Source of the DNA: Lachnoclostridium edouardi
GTDB lineage: Bacteria; Bacillota; Clostridia; Lachnospirales; Lachnospiraceae
Reading direction: 5' to 3'
Assembly: GCF_900240245.1 (NCBI RefSeq)
Contig: NZ_OESQ01000001.1
Location: 2,430,571 to 2,494,570 of the forward strand
Length of the DNA stretch: 64,000 bases
The notes under the pieces were generated by a model that was given only the letters and a program-made list of their open reading frames with translations, was not told where the DNA came from and did not search any database. Within the stretch, counting starts at the first letter, position 1; every line of letters starts with the position of its first letter. Both the position numbers and the translations under genes were made by a program. Below are positions 42,512 through 51,591 of the stretch, one piece after another.

Positions 42512-43531
42512 TTATCTATCCATCTCCAGCTGAAAAGAGGAGTGATGGCACTGAATAATCGACTGTATTTCTTTTAAATCAGCCATGGGCAGATCTCCCA
42601 TAGTTGTATTTTTCACAGCGCTGGCGGCATTGCCATACTCTAAGGCTTTTTGGCAGCTGCCGTTTTCTGATAAAAGTCCGTAAAGGGCTCCGGCCAAATA
42701 TGCATCGCCGCTGCCTAAACGATCTATTATTTCAATATTTTCATAAGGTTTTTCTTCGTAATACTCCTGTTTTTTAACATCATATACCAGGGAATCAAAG
42801 GTGTGAAGCTTGGGGGAGTGAACAATTCTTCTGGTAGAAGCAATGACAGACATTGGATATTCCTCTGCAAAGCTTTCCATAATTTCCCTGTCTGTGCCTT
42901 TCTTTAAAAATGTAAGGCGAGCAGTGTCTGCGGAGCAGAAAAAATAATCTACAAAGGGAAGAATTTCCTCAATGGTTTTCTTAGCCTCTGGTCCATCCCA
43001 TAAATTGGCTCTGTAGTTGACATCAAAAGAAATTAAGGCGCCTCCCTGTTTAAAGCGTTTGATCAGCTGAATCACTGTACTTTTAAGCTGAGGGCTGAGA
43101 GCCAGGCTTATGCCGCTGGTGTGAAAGCAGCGGGTGCTTGTGAAAATATCTTCCGGCAGGTCAGAAACCTGCAGTCTGTTAATGGAAGAATTTTTCCTGT
43201 CATATGTAACCTTTGGCTTTCTGGGGGCTGCGCCGAATTCATAATAATACACGCCCAGCCGGGCTTCCGGGTGAGAATCATAAAGCAGAAATTCAGTGGA
43301 AACTCCCCAGGACTGGACGCAGTTTTTAATATATGTGCCCAGATCGTTGTCAGGAAGCTTTGTGATCATAGCTGTATTCAGGCCTAAAAGAGCGGCTCCT
43401 GCAGCTACATTTAATTCTGCGCTGCCGGCCTGGCGCATAAAAAAGCCGCCTCTGGTTACTCGCTCATCCTGAACAGGCGTTAAGCGCAGCATAATTTCTC
43501 CCAGAGAAATTAAGTCATATTTTTTGTTCAT
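42512..43531 (-). CDS. kdgK: PfkB-family sugar kinase, likely 2-keto-3-deoxygluconate kinase
   Basis: 339 residues. The PfkB signature 2 GSGDAYLAGALYGLL (near residue 254) carries the catalytic Asp. The N-terminal LGEIMLRLTP and FMRQAGSAELNVAAGAALLG stretch match KDG kinases. It would phosphorylate 2-keto-3-deoxygluconate or its galacto epimer at C6, feeding the aldolase encoded at 51592. It lies in a minus-strand pair with a Zn-dehydrogenase, divergent from the IclR-dgoD operon, so co-regulation by IclR is likely. Confidence 0.85.
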   Translation of the reverse strand: MNKKYDLISLGEIMLRLTPVQDERVTRGGFFMRQAGSAELNVAAGAALLGLNTAMITKLPDNDLGTYIKNCVQSWGVSTEFLLYDSHPEARLGVYYYEFGAAPRKPKVTYDRKNSSINRLQVSDLPEDIFTSTRCFHTSGISLALSPQLKSTVIQLIKRFKQGGALISFDVNYRANLWDGPEAKKTIEEILPFVDYFFCSADTARLTFLKKGTDREIMESFAEEYPMSVIASTRRIVHSPKLHTFDSLVYDVKKQEYYEEKPYENIEIIDRLGSGDAYLAGALYGLLSENGSCQKALEYGNAASAVKNTTMGDLPMADLKEIQSIIQCHHSSFQLEMDR

Positions 43532-43565
43532 ATATATTTCATCCTCTTTTCCTTAAATCCTTCTA

Positions 43566-44597
43566 TTACATTTTCAAAATTACCTTTAAAATCTCAGATT
43601 TCCCCTCCATTAAAAGATGAAAGGCCTTTTCTCCCTGGGATAGAGGACAGGTATATTTTGTGAAAGGAGTAAGGTCTATAAGCCCTTGCTCCATAAGCTG
43701 AAGTCCATATGCATATTCTCCGGCAGAGGAATAGCTGCCAAGCACCTGTATTTGGCGGACAATACATTCCTGAAGAGGAAAATCTGTTGTTACGGAAGCA
43801 TTGCCGATACAAATGATTTTCCCGCCGTTTTTTACATATGAAAAAGCATCCTGCATAGTTTTTCCAGTTCCAACAGCATCATAAATGATATCAGCCCCCT
43901 CTTTGTTTGTCAAATTCATTATAGTATTTAAGGGATTCAGCTTTTTGCTGTTTACTGTATATACCTGGGGAAAGGCTTTGGCAGCGTTTAAGCGGTAATC
44001 CTGCATTCCCACTATAATAATTTTCCCGGCGCCGGCTGCGGCTGCAGCCTGGAGAACCATAAGGCCAATGGTTCCGTCGCCTATAATCACAGCTGTATAG
44101 TCTTTTTCAGGCTGAGATAAACGGACAGCGTGAAGTCCCACTGCTAAAGGCTCAATTAAACAAGCCTCCTCAAAGGAAACAGAAGGGGGAATAGAATATA
44201 AGGTGCGGGCCTTTACAGTAATATATTCAGCCATGGCTCCGTCCTTTTTGTAATCTGTGCAGGACACTCCTGTGATTTTTCTGTTTTTGCAGAGATTCGT
44301 CATGCCTTTTTTGCAGAAATCACAGGAACCGCAAAATTCAGTAGAATCAAAGGTTACTGGCTCCCCGATGAAATGATCTGTAACCTGCTCCCCCAGCTGC
44401 TCAATAATTCCGGAGGCCTCATGTCCCATAATAATAGGCGGAATTCTCCGCCCGCTGCCTCCCTGACAGCCGTGAATATCGCTGCCGCATATAGAACATG
44501 CCTTTAAGCGGATTAACACCTCATCTGAAGCAGGGGAAGGCTTTTCTACATCTGTGTACTGAAACTGAGATTTTCCTGTTAATACAAGGGCTTTCAT
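43566..44597 (-). CDS. Zn-dependent MDR-family dehydrogenase
   Basis: 343 residues. Catalytic zinc ligands are in CSICGSDIHG (near 37) and GHEASGIIEQLGE (near 60). The structural zinc lobe is CGSCDFCKKGMTNLCKNR (near 92-109) and the NAD region VIIGDGTIGLMVLQAA (near 170). It resembles sorbitol, threonine or galactitol dehydrogenases and oxidises a secondary alcohol of a polyol or sugar acid. AGGAGGAGCT precedes the ATG on the minus strand. It is the first gene of the minus-strand pair with kdgK. Confidence 0.88.
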   Translation of the reverse strand: MKALVLTGKSQFQYTDVEKPSPASDEVLIRLKACSICGSDIHGCQGGSGRRIPPIIMGHEASGIIEQLGEQVTDHFIGEPVTFDSTEFCGSCDFCKKGMTNLCKNRKITGVSCTDYKKDGAMAEYITVKARTLYSIPPSVSFEEACLIEPLAVGLHAVRLSQPEKDYTAVIIGDGTIGLMVLQAAAAAGAGKIIIVGMQDYRLNAAKAFPQVYTVNSKKLNPLNTIMNLTNKEGADIIYDAVGTGKTMQDAFSYVKNGGKIICIGNASVTTDFPLQECIVRQIQVLGSYSSAGEYAYGLQLMEQGLIDLTPFTKYTCPLSQGEKAFHLLMEGKSEILKVILKM

Positions 44598-44943
44598 AGC
44601 TCCTCCTTATTCATTCATTAATAGGTGTAATTAGAAAAATTCGTATTATAAGGAAAAAGGAATGTAATTAGGAATGTGAATATTAGGAATTTGTTTCTAA
44701 ATGATTGCCTCTCGAATAATTCGTATATACAAATTATATACGTATTTGCAAATTAAGAATAACACGGAGATTTTTTAAAGTCAATATAAAATGTGAAAAA
44801 ATAATAAAAAAAGAGGAAATATGGGAAAAATATATAAAAAATTAACAACGATTTGTAAAAACTCTATTGACAGCAGCTGGAAATGTTGATATAGTAAATT
44901 CGTAATTGGGAATTAAATTCGTATATAGGAATGAGGAACAAAG
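44598..44943. promoter_or_regulatory. Divergent control region with repeated IclR-type sites
   Basis: This 346-bp gap has no gene. The motif ATTCGTA recurs: AATTCGTATTATAAGG (44638-44653), CGTATATA-CAAAT-TATATACG (44722-44742, perfect 8-bp dyad), AATTCGTAATTGGGAATT (44897-44914) and ATTCGTATATAGGAAT (44917-44932). A strong promoter TTGACA (44867-44872), 17 nt, TATAGT (44890-44895) fires toward iclR, with the last two sites just after its -10. The layout suggests IclR autorepression and control of the divergent dehydrogenase/kdgK pair. Confidence 0.65.
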
Positions 44944-45702
44944 ATGAACACAGAACATAAGCCAACATTAAGGATTATTACTATTTTGGAGCTGATTTCA
45001 GCAGAGGGCAAGGGATGTAAGCTGACGGAGATATCCAACAAGCTGGGGATTCCTATGGGAACCTTGTCCCCCATTATACATACCTTAAAAGAGAATAAAT
45101 ATTTAAGCTATGATGACCAATCTCAAATGTATACTTTGGGAATCCGTTTATTTGAAATTGGAAGCAGGTATATGCAGTGCTCTAATTCATTTGAGGATAT
45201 TACGTCCATTATGCAGGAGATTGTCAAGGGCTGCGGAGAAACAGTTCACTTTGGAATTTTAGACGGCGGAAATGTACTTTATCTTGCCAAGGTAGATTCC
45301 ACAGAGCCTATCCGTATGTATTCTGCTATAGGAAAAAGGCTGCCTGCATACGGCACCGGCATAGGAAAGGCCTTATTGGCAGGAGCTTCTATGGAGGAGC
45401 TTCACAGACTGTACCCGGAAGGACTGAAGCCTTTAACTGCTCATACGATCACAGACTTCGACGAGTTGTATCGGCAGTTGAAGGAAATTAAGGAAACTTC
45501 TCTGGCTTATGAATGTGAAGAGTCAAATGAATTGATACGCTGTGTGGCAAAGCCTATTTATAAAAATAATTCTGTGGCCGCAGCTTTCAGCGTGGCTGTG
45601 CCTACATTCCGCTATTCTGCGGAAAAGCAGGTGGTTATTGAAAGGCTGCTAAATGAGTACGCTGTTTATGCCACTCAGATTGTAGCTTATATGAACTTAT
45701 AA
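44944..45702 (+). CDS. IclR-family transcriptional regulator
   Basis: 252 residues, normal IclR length. The N-terminal winged helix is CKLTEISNKLGIPMGTLSPIIHTLKENKYL (residues ~22-51, split here as two helices and a turn). The C-terminal effector domain has YGTGIGKALLAG (near 137) and a C-terminal Ser-Val-Ala core. IclR proteins bind small acids. Neighbours indicate galactonate or its 2-keto-3-deoxy product as the ligand. It starts 50 bp before dgoD's start region and is probably cotranscribed with it. Confidence 0.9.
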   Translation: MNTEHKPTLRIITILELISAEGKGCKLTEISNKLGIPMGTLSPIIHTLKENKYLSYDDQSQMYTLGIRLFEIGSRYMQCSNSFEDITSIMQEIVKGCGETVHFGILDGGNVLYLAKVDSTEPIRMYSAIGKRLPAYGTGIGKALLAGASMEELHRLYPEGLKPLTAHTITDFDELYRQLKEIKETSLAYECEESNELIRCVAKPIYKNNSVAAAFSVAVPTFRYSAEKQVVIERLLNEYAVYATQIVAYMNL

Positions 45703-45751
45703 TTTAGGGAGAATATGAAATCGTCGAAGGGAAAGGTAAGAAAAGGAGACA

Positions 45752-46900
45752 ATGAAAATAACAAAAATGAATCTGTACACCGTTCCTCCCAGATGGCTTT
45801 TTCTGGAGATGGAGACAGATGAAGGAATTACAGGCTGGGGAGAGCCGGTAGTGGAAGGACGAGCCTCTGTTGTAAAAACAGCGGTGGAGGATTTTAGCAG
45901 TTATTTAATCGGGAAAGACCCCCTTCTTATTGAAGATCACTGGCAGACAATGTATCGGGGAGGCTTTTATAGAGGCGGCCCTGAGGTGATGAGCGCCATT
46001 GCCGGAATTGACCAGGCTCTTTGGGACATTAAGGGAAAATATTATAATGCCCCTGTGTATGACCTGCTGGGAGGAAGATGCAGGGATAAGATTCAGGTTT
46101 ACAGCTGGGTAGGGGGAGACAGGCCCTCAGATGTAATAGAAGGAGTAGAGGTTTTAATAAAATCCGGATGTACAGCTGTAAAGATGAACGGCACAGAAGA
46201 GATACATTATGTAGATAGTTTTGGGAAAATTGAAGAGGTAGCTGAAAGGATTGCCGCCGTGCGGGAAAAATTCGGATATCAGCTGGGAATCGGGGTAGAT
46301 TTTCACGGACGGGTACATAAAACTATGGCAAAGGTTCTGGCAAGGGAACTGGACCAGTTTAAGCTGATGTTTATTGAGGAGCCGGTGATGGCTCAAAATA
46401 ATGAAGCGTTAAGGGAAATTGTAAAGCACACCTCTGCTCCCATTGCCACAGGGGAGAGAATGTTTTCCAGATGGGACTACAAAAATCTGCTGATGGACGG
46501 ATATGTAGATATTATTCAGCCAGATGTATCCCACGCAGGGGGAATCAGCGAGGTGAAAAAAATATCGGCAATGGCCGAGGCCTTTGACGTAGGTGTGGCG
46601 CCTCACTGTCCTTTAGGGCCTATTGCCTTGGCGGCCTGTGTTCAGGTGGACGCGTGTACTCCAAACGTATTTATTCAGGAGCAAAGTTTGGGAATCCATT
46701 ACAATAAAGACGGAGATTTATTAGATTATATTGAAAATAAGGATTTGTTCCAATTTGAAAACGGCTTTATTAAAATTCCTGAAGGACCGGGACTGGGAGT
46801 AAAGGTAAATAAGGAGAAAGTGCTGGAGGCGGCAAAAATAGGGCATAATTGGAAAAATCCTTTATGGAGGAACTATGACGGCACAGTTGCCGAATGGTAA
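45752..46900 (+). CDS. dgoD: D-galactonate dehydratase
   Basis: 382 residues, the same length as E. coli DgoD, and recognisable along its whole length: PPRWLFLEMETDEGITGWGE, YRGGFYRGGP, SAIAGIDQALWDIKGK, YSWVGGDRP, GVDFHGR (metal Asp), FIEEPV (Glu), GERMFSR (Glu), APHCPLGPIALAA (catalytic His) and a C-terminal NPLWRNYDGTVAEW. It is an enolase-superfamily enzyme that dehydrates D-galactonate to 2-keto-3-deoxygalactonate. It heads the TRAP-dehydrogenase-aldolase operon. AAAAGGAGACA precedes the ATG. Confidence 0.95.
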   Translation: MKITKMNLYTVPPRWLFLEMETDEGITGWGEPVVEGRASVVKTAVEDFSSYLIGKDPLLIEDHWQTMYRGGFYRGGPEVMSAIAGIDQALWDIKGKYYNAPVYDLLGGRCRDKIQVYSWVGGDRPSDVIEGVEVLIKSGCTAVKMNGTEEIHYVDSFGKIEEVAERIAAVREKFGYQLGIGVDFHGRVHKTMAKVLARELDQFKLMFIEEPVMAQNNEALREIVKHTSAPIATGERMFSRWDYKNLLMDGYVDIIQPDVSHAGGISEVKKISAMAEAFDVGVAPHCPLGPIALAACVQVDACTPNVFIQEQSLGIHYNKDGDLLDYIENKDLFQFENGFIKIPEGPGLGVKVNKEKVLEAAKIGHNWKNPLWRNYDGTVAEW

Positions 46901-46914
46901 GGTGGAGGAAAACG

Positions 46915-47916
46915 ATGAAAAAATTGGTTTGTATAATGATGGCGGGGCTGCTTTTAATTTCACAGGCAGGCTGCAGTTCCTTTGACAAGGCGAAAAAGCC
47001 GGATGAAAACGGGGTTCTTACATTTAAAGTAGCACATGACTCAGCAGATACAGTTCCGGTATCTATTGGACTTTTCAAATTTGCAGAGCTGGTGGAGGAA
47101 AGGTCGGACGGAAAGATTAAAATAGAGGTATACAACAACGGCCAGCTGGGAAGCGCCAGTGATTATGTAGTAAATACACAGCTGGGAACCCTGGATATGG
47201 GAGTGGTGAACCAGTCTGTATTATCCAGCTTTGTCACTGATTTAGCGGCAGTTGATATTCCTTATATTATTGAAGGATATGAACATGCAGATAGAGTATT
47301 TGAGGGAGAAACAGGAGAATATTACAGTCAGGAAATTACAGATCTTATGGGGACACAGGTATTAGATATCTGGGAGGTAGGTTTCAGAAACCTGACAAAC
47401 AGTAAGCATCCTGTAAACCAGGTAGAAGATATAAAGGGCCTGAGAATCAGAACTATGGACAACAAGGTTCATCAGGAGTTCTGGAAATCCATGGGCGCAG
47501 ACCCTGTGCCTATGTCCTGGAACGAAGCATATACAGCTATGCAGCAGAAGGCCATTGACGGGCAGGAAAATCCGCTCAGCGTTATTTTAGGAAACAATGT
47601 GGCAGAAGTAAATAAAGAGCTGGCTATGACCGAGCATGTTTACAGCTCTATCTTTTTCCTGATGAGCAAGGACGCCTGGAATGCTCTCACAGAAGATCAG
47701 CAAAAGATAATAAAAGAATGCGCAAAAGAAGCAGGGCAGTATGAAAGAGAGGAGCAGAGACGTCAGGCGGACGAGGCTATGGCGGAGCTGGAGAAGCAGG
47801 GAATGAAAATTACAAAGCCAGATAAGCAGCAGTTTATTGACTCCAGCGCCCAATTCCGCAAGGAGTATGGCAAGGTTTATCAGAACATTGTAGATATGAT
47901 TGAAGCTGCAAGATAA
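46915..47916 (+). CDS. dctP: TRAP transporter solute-binding lipoprotein (DctP family)
   Basis: 333 residues from ATG 46915 (GGTGGAGGAAAACG upstream). The signal peptide ends in a lipobox (ISQAGC). DctP features: AHDSADTVPVSIGLFKFAEL, YNNGQLGSASDYV, GLRIRTMDNKVHQEFW with the carboxylate-binding Arg (near 175) and WNEAYTAMQQKAIDGQENP (near 200). It captures an acid sugar outside the cell. The location after dgoD points to galactonate or a related aldonate. Confidence 0.92.
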   Translation: MKKLVCIMMAGLLLISQAGCSSFDKAKKPDENGVLTFKVAHDSADTVPVSIGLFKFAELVEERSDGKIKIEVYNNGQLGSASDYVVNTQLGTLDMGVVNQSVLSSFVTDLAAVDIPYIIEGYEHADRVFEGETGEYYSQEITDLMGTQVLDIWEVGFRNLTNSKHPVNQVEDIKGLRIRTMDNKVHQEFWKSMGADPVPMSWNEAYTAMQQKAIDGQENPLSVILGNNVAEVNKELAMTEHVYSSIFFLMSKDAWNALTEDQQKIIKECAKEAGQYEREEQRRQADEAMAELEKQGMKITKPDKQQFIDSSAQFRKEYGKVYQNIVDMIEAAR

Positions 47917-47935
47917 AATGAAAAGGAGCTGTGTT

Positions 47936-48448
47936 ATGTATAAGAAAGTTGAAAGGGCTTTTTCAAAAGTCCAGAATCTGCTGTTAGGGCTGATCGGCAT
48001 TGCTTTAACTATTATGATGAGCGTAATCATGCTGCAGACTCTTACACGTTATGTGATTTTTTACAGCCTTCCCTGGTCTGAGGAGCTGTCCAGATATTTA
48101 TTTGTATTTGTGATTATGATTGGCCTGACAGTGGCAATCAAAGACGACATGTTAATCAGCATTGACTTAATTGACCGTTTCCTTCCGGAGAAGGCAGACA
48201 AATATTTAGATACAGTGAGGAAAATACTGGCGCTGCTTGTAAGTATTATTATTGTCATCTGCTGCTCCAGAATGTTTACTATTGGAAAAATACAAAAAAG
48301 CCCGGCTATGGGAATTCCTATGATCACTATGTACGGCACTATTTTTGTCAGCTATATTTTGGCCGCAATTTCCCTTGTATTTAAAATCATTGACAATATC
48401 AGGGAAGCTATGGGGATAGAAAATAAAGGGGAGGAAAAGCAGATATGA
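47936..48448 (+). CDS. dctQ: TRAP transporter small permease (DctQ family)
   Basis: 170 residues from ATG 47936 (AAAAGGAGCTGTGTT upstream). It has four hydrophobic helices and the DctQ motif LPWSEELSRYLFVFVIMIGL (about 44-63). It bridges DctP and DctM. Its stop overlaps the dctM start (ATGA). Confidence 0.9.
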   Translation: MYKKVERAFSKVQNLLLGLIGIALTIMMSVIMLQTLTRYVIFYSLPWSEELSRYLFVFVIMIGLTVAIKDDMLISIDLIDRFLPEKADKYLDTVRKILALLVSIIIVICCSRMFTIGKIQKSPAMGIPMITMYGTIFVSYILAAISLVFKIIDNIREAMGIENKGEEKQI

Positions 48449-49725
48449 ATGCAGCAGTAGCGTTGATTGTAGTTTTAATTGTGGCATTGCTTTTAGGTAT
48501 GCCTATTATATGGTCCCTGGCCTTGGCCAGCGTAGTTTCCATTGCATTAAATCCAGATTTACAGTATGTGATTATTGCCCAAAGGTTATTTGCAGGCTCT
48601 GACTCCTTTGCTCTTTTGGCAGTACCGGCCTTTATGCTGGCAGGAGACATAATGAGCAAAGGCGGTTTGTCTAAGCGGTTAGTAGGATTTGCAAACGCGT
48701 TTTTCGGATGGATTTCAGGAGGACTTTCTATTGTAGCTTTAATGTCCTGTACATTTTTTGCCGCAATTTCCGGCTCCTCTGTAGCCACAACAGCAGCCAT
48801 AGGCGGCATTTTACATCCGGAGATGGTAAAAAAAGGATACCCGTCTGATTACTCTGCAGCTGTTCAGGCTGTGGGAGGAACCCTGGGAATTGTAATTCCT
48901 CCAAGTATTGTATTTGTAATTTATGGAAACGTTACAGGAGTGTCTATTTCCGGTCTTCTGATGTCTGGAATTATTCCGGGAGTATTGGCAGGTATTCTGC
49001 TGTGCGTATACGCCTGGTATGCGGCTAAAAAGAACAACTGGCCAAAGGAAGAAAGATTCAGCGCTTCAGTAGCGGCCACTGCTACAAAGGATGCTATCTG
49101 GGCTTTGCTTATGCCTATTATTATTTTAGGAGGGATTTACGCAGGAATATTTACTCCAACAGAGTCAGCTGTAGTAGCTGTATTTTACGGCCTTCTGGTG
49201 TGCCTTTTAGTGTACAGGGAAATGAGCGCAAAAACCTTGTGGGAAATTTTAAAAGGTACGGCCGTGTCCACAGCCAATATTATGATGTTGGTTGTAACTG
49301 CCCAGGTATTTGGATACTTAATTACATATTACAATATTCCGTCAGCTGTGGCTGCCTGGTTTATGAGTTTTTGTACATCTAAATTTTTGTTTTTAGTACT
49401 GACTATTATACTTTTGACAATCGCAGGAATGTTTATGGACAACGGCTCCATTATCCTGATTTTAGGCCCGATTCTGGCTCCTCTTGCAGTGATGTACGGA
49501 GTAGATCCAATTCACTACGGGCTGCTGGTAGTATTTGTTTTAGCTATGGGACAGGTGACGCCGCCCTTTGGAACGTGTATGTTTGTGGCCTGCGGAATCA
49601 GCGGCCGCCCTGTCAGCGGAGTAGCAAAAGCTCTCATGCCGTTTATCGGAGTGGAGCTGGCATGTGCCTTTTTAGTTGCCTTTGTGCCGTTTTTGTCTCT
49701 CTTCTTGCCAAACCTGCTGAAATAG
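48445..49725 (+). CDS. dctM: TRAP transporter large permease (DctM family)
   Basis: 426 residues with about 12 helices. Typical DctM stretches: LLAVPAFMLAGDIMSKGGLSKRL, FFAAISGSSVATTAAIGGIL, GTLGIVIPPSIVFVIYG, and FTPTESAVVAVFYGL. It forms the sodium-driven channel of the TRAP system. The start codon overlaps the dctQ stop, so translation is coupled. Confidence 0.93.
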   Translation: MNAAVALIVVLIVALLLGMPIIWSLALASVVSIALNPDLQYVIIAQRLFAGSDSFALLAVPAFMLAGDIMSKGGLSKRLVGFANAFFGWISGGLSIVALMSCTFFAAISGSSVATTAAIGGILHPEMVKKGYPSDYSAAVQAVGGTLGIVIPPSIVFVIYGNVTGVSISGLLMSGIIPGVLAGILLCVYAWYAAKKNNWPKEERFSASVAATATKDAIWALLMPIIILGGIYAGIFTPTESAVVAVFYGLLVCLLVYREMSAKTLWEILKGTAVSTANIMMLVVTAQVFGYLITYYNIPSAVAAWFMSFCTSKFLFLVLTIILLTIAGMFMDNGSIILILGPILAPLAVMYGVDPIHYGLLVVFVLAMGQVTPPFGTCMFVACGISGRPVSGVAKALMPFIGVELACAFLVAFVPFLSLFLPNLLK

Positions 49726-49799
49726 TATGCTCTCAATAGTATATTCTCACAGGACTTTGTGTATTGACAGGGCTTATAGTAAAGAATCAGGAGGAAAAA

Positions 49800-50561
49800 A
49801 TGAAGGACTTATTTAATATTTCAGGAAAAAAAGCCATTGTAACAGGGGGAACCAGAGGACTGGGCATGGGAATGGCCGAGGCTCTTTTAGAGGCCGGCTG
49901 CCATGTAGTAATTATAGGGTCTTCTGACCTGGCATTTTCTAAGGCAGAGGAATACTGTAAAAAAGGTTATCAGTGTTATGGAGTAAAAGCAGACCTGCGC
50001 TCCAGGGAGGAAAATTATAAAGCCTTTAAAGAAAGCTTACAGCTTTTAGAAGGCCAGCTGGATATTATGGTGACGGCGGCAGGGATTCAAAGGCGCCACA
50101 GTGCAGAAGAATTTCCTATGGAGGAATGGGACGAGGTGCTGAGCATCAACTTAAATTCCGTGTGGATTATGAATCAGGAAGCCGGCAAGGTTATGCTGGA
50201 AAAAGGCTATGGAAAAATTATTAACGTGGCTTCCATGGCATCCTTCTTTGGCTGCCAGACAGTGCCTGCTTACGCCGCCGCAAAGGGCGGAGTGGCTCAG
50301 CTTACAAAAGAGCTTACAAATGACTGGTGCGGCAGGGGAATTAATGTAAACGCCATTGCCCCGGGCTACATGGCCACGGATTTAAATACGGCTCTGCTTG
50401 CAAACAAGGAAAGAAGCGGGCAGATTTTATCCAGAATCCCCGCCGGCAGATGGGGAACTCCGGAGGATATGAAGGGGATTACTGTTTTCCTGGCCTCCCA
50501 TGCCAGCGACTATATGTCGGGAGCTATTATTCCTGTAGATGGAGGATATTTAGTAAAATGA
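49800..50561 (+). CDS. SDR-family oxidoreductase (KduD/gluconate 5-dehydrogenase-like)
   Basis: 253 residues from ATG 49800 (CAGGAGGAAAAA upstream). The Rossmann motif is TGGTRGLGMGMAEAL, and catalytic Ser and Tyr-X3-Lys occur in NVASMASFFG and VPAYAAAKGG (near 140-160). The C-terminal GAIIPVDGGYLV closes the fold. It oxidises or reduces a keto group of a sugar acid (KduD or Ga5DH class). It lies between the TRAP genes and a Zn-dehydrogenase whose start overlaps its stop. Confidence 0.88.
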   Translation: MKDLFNISGKKAIVTGGTRGLGMGMAEALLEAGCHVVIIGSSDLAFSKAEEYCKKGYQCYGVKADLRSREENYKAFKESLQLLEGQLDIMVTAAGIQRRHSAEEFPMEEWDEVLSINLNSVWIMNQEAGKVMLEKGYGKIINVASMASFFGCQTVPAYAAAKGGVAQLTKELTNDWCGRGINVNAIAPGYMATDLNTALLANKERSGQILSRIPAGRWGTPEDMKGITVFLASHASDYMSGAIIPVDGGYLVK

Positions 50562-51574
50562 AAGCATTAGTGTGGATAGAAAAAGAAAAGGTGGTTTTAG
50601 AAGAAAGGAAGATTCCTGATTATCAGGGAAAGGTATTAATAAAAGTAGCTTATGCAGGAATCTGCGGTTCTGATGTAGGCGTATATTTGGGAACTCATCC
50701 AAGGGCAAAGGCCCCTCTGATTATGGGACATGAGTTTTCAGGAACAGTGGAAGCTGTTGGAGAGGGAGTGGAAACTGATCTTACGCCAGGTGATAAGGTA
50801 GTGGTAAATCCTTTATATTACTGTGGCAAATGCCGGGCCTGCTTAAACGGACATACTCATGTATGCCGCAGTCTCCGCCTGTATGGAACAGATACAGACG
50901 GAGGGATGGCAGAATACGCCGCAATACCAGAAAGCTGCCTGATTAAAATGCCGGGAGATATGGATCTGAAAACTGCCGCAGTCATAGAGCCGGCGGCAGT
51001 GGTGGTCCATGGCCTTCGTATGCTTCAGAATCGTTTTTACTCTGCAGTATGTGTAACAGGCCTTGGCCCTATGGGACTTTTAACTGCTTTAATGTTAAAG
51101 GACTGGGGAGCCGGCAGAATTTTTACAGTGGAAGCCAATGAACAGAGGGCGGAGTATGGCAGAAAGCTGGGATTAGAGGTCTTAAATCCAAAGGATACAG
51201 ACGTAGCCTCCTATATTTTGCAGGAAACGGAAGGAGAAGGAGTGGACGTGTTAATAGAGGCCAGCGGAAGCGGCGCCGTGGCTAAGTCTATGACAGATTA
51301 TGTGGGAGTGCGGGGAGAAATTCTTTTATTAAGTGTATTTAAGCACCCGGCAGAAATGGATTTAAGAGCAGTAAACTTTAAGGAGCAGACTATAGTGGGC
51401 ACCAGAGTGTACACAAAGCTGGACTTTAAAGACGCAGCCTCATATGTAAGGACTCATAAGGAATTAATAAATTCTATAGTATCCCACACATTTCCTTTGG
51501 AAAAGGGACAGGAGGTTTTTCAGGAAATAATCAGCGGCAAAACAAATATGATGAAGGTGCTGTTTGAAATCTGA
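50558..51574 (+). CDS. Zn-dependent alcohol dehydrogenase (MDR family)
   Basis: 338 residues from ATG 50558, which overlaps the SDR stop as ATGA; the longer frame from 50450 lies inside the SDR gene and is rejected. Zinc ligands are in YAGICGSDVGVYLG and GHEFSGTVEAVGEG; the structural lobe is CGKCRACLNGHTHVCRS; the NAD region is VTGLGPMGLLTALM. It is a threonine/galactonate-type dehydrogenase acting on sugar acids or polyols, working with the SDR to interconvert epimers through a keto intermediate. This last role is inferred. Confidence 0.88.
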   Translation: MKALVWIEKEKVVLEERKIPDYQGKVLIKVAYAGICGSDVGVYLGTHPRAKAPLIMGHEFSGTVEAVGEGVETDLTPGDKVVVNPLYYCGKCRACLNGHTHVCRSLRLYGTDTDGGMAEYAAIPESCLIKMPGDMDLKTAAVIEPAAVVVHGLRMLQNRFYSAVCVTGLGPMGLLTALMLKDWGAGRIFTVEANEQRAEYGRKLGLEVLNPKDTDVASYILQETEGEGVDVLIEASGSGAVAKSMTDYVGVRGEILLLSVFKHPAEMDLRAVNFKEQTIVGTRVYTKLDFKDAASYVRTHKELINSIVSHTFPLEKGQEVFQEIISGKTNMMKVLFEI

Positions 51575-51591
51575 TGAAAGAAGGGAGAATT

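Noticed and set aside
50450..50557. Longer N-terminus for the Zn-dehydrogenase
   Set aside because: It lies wholly inside the SDR gene; ATG 50558 gives the normal family start and an ATGA overlap.
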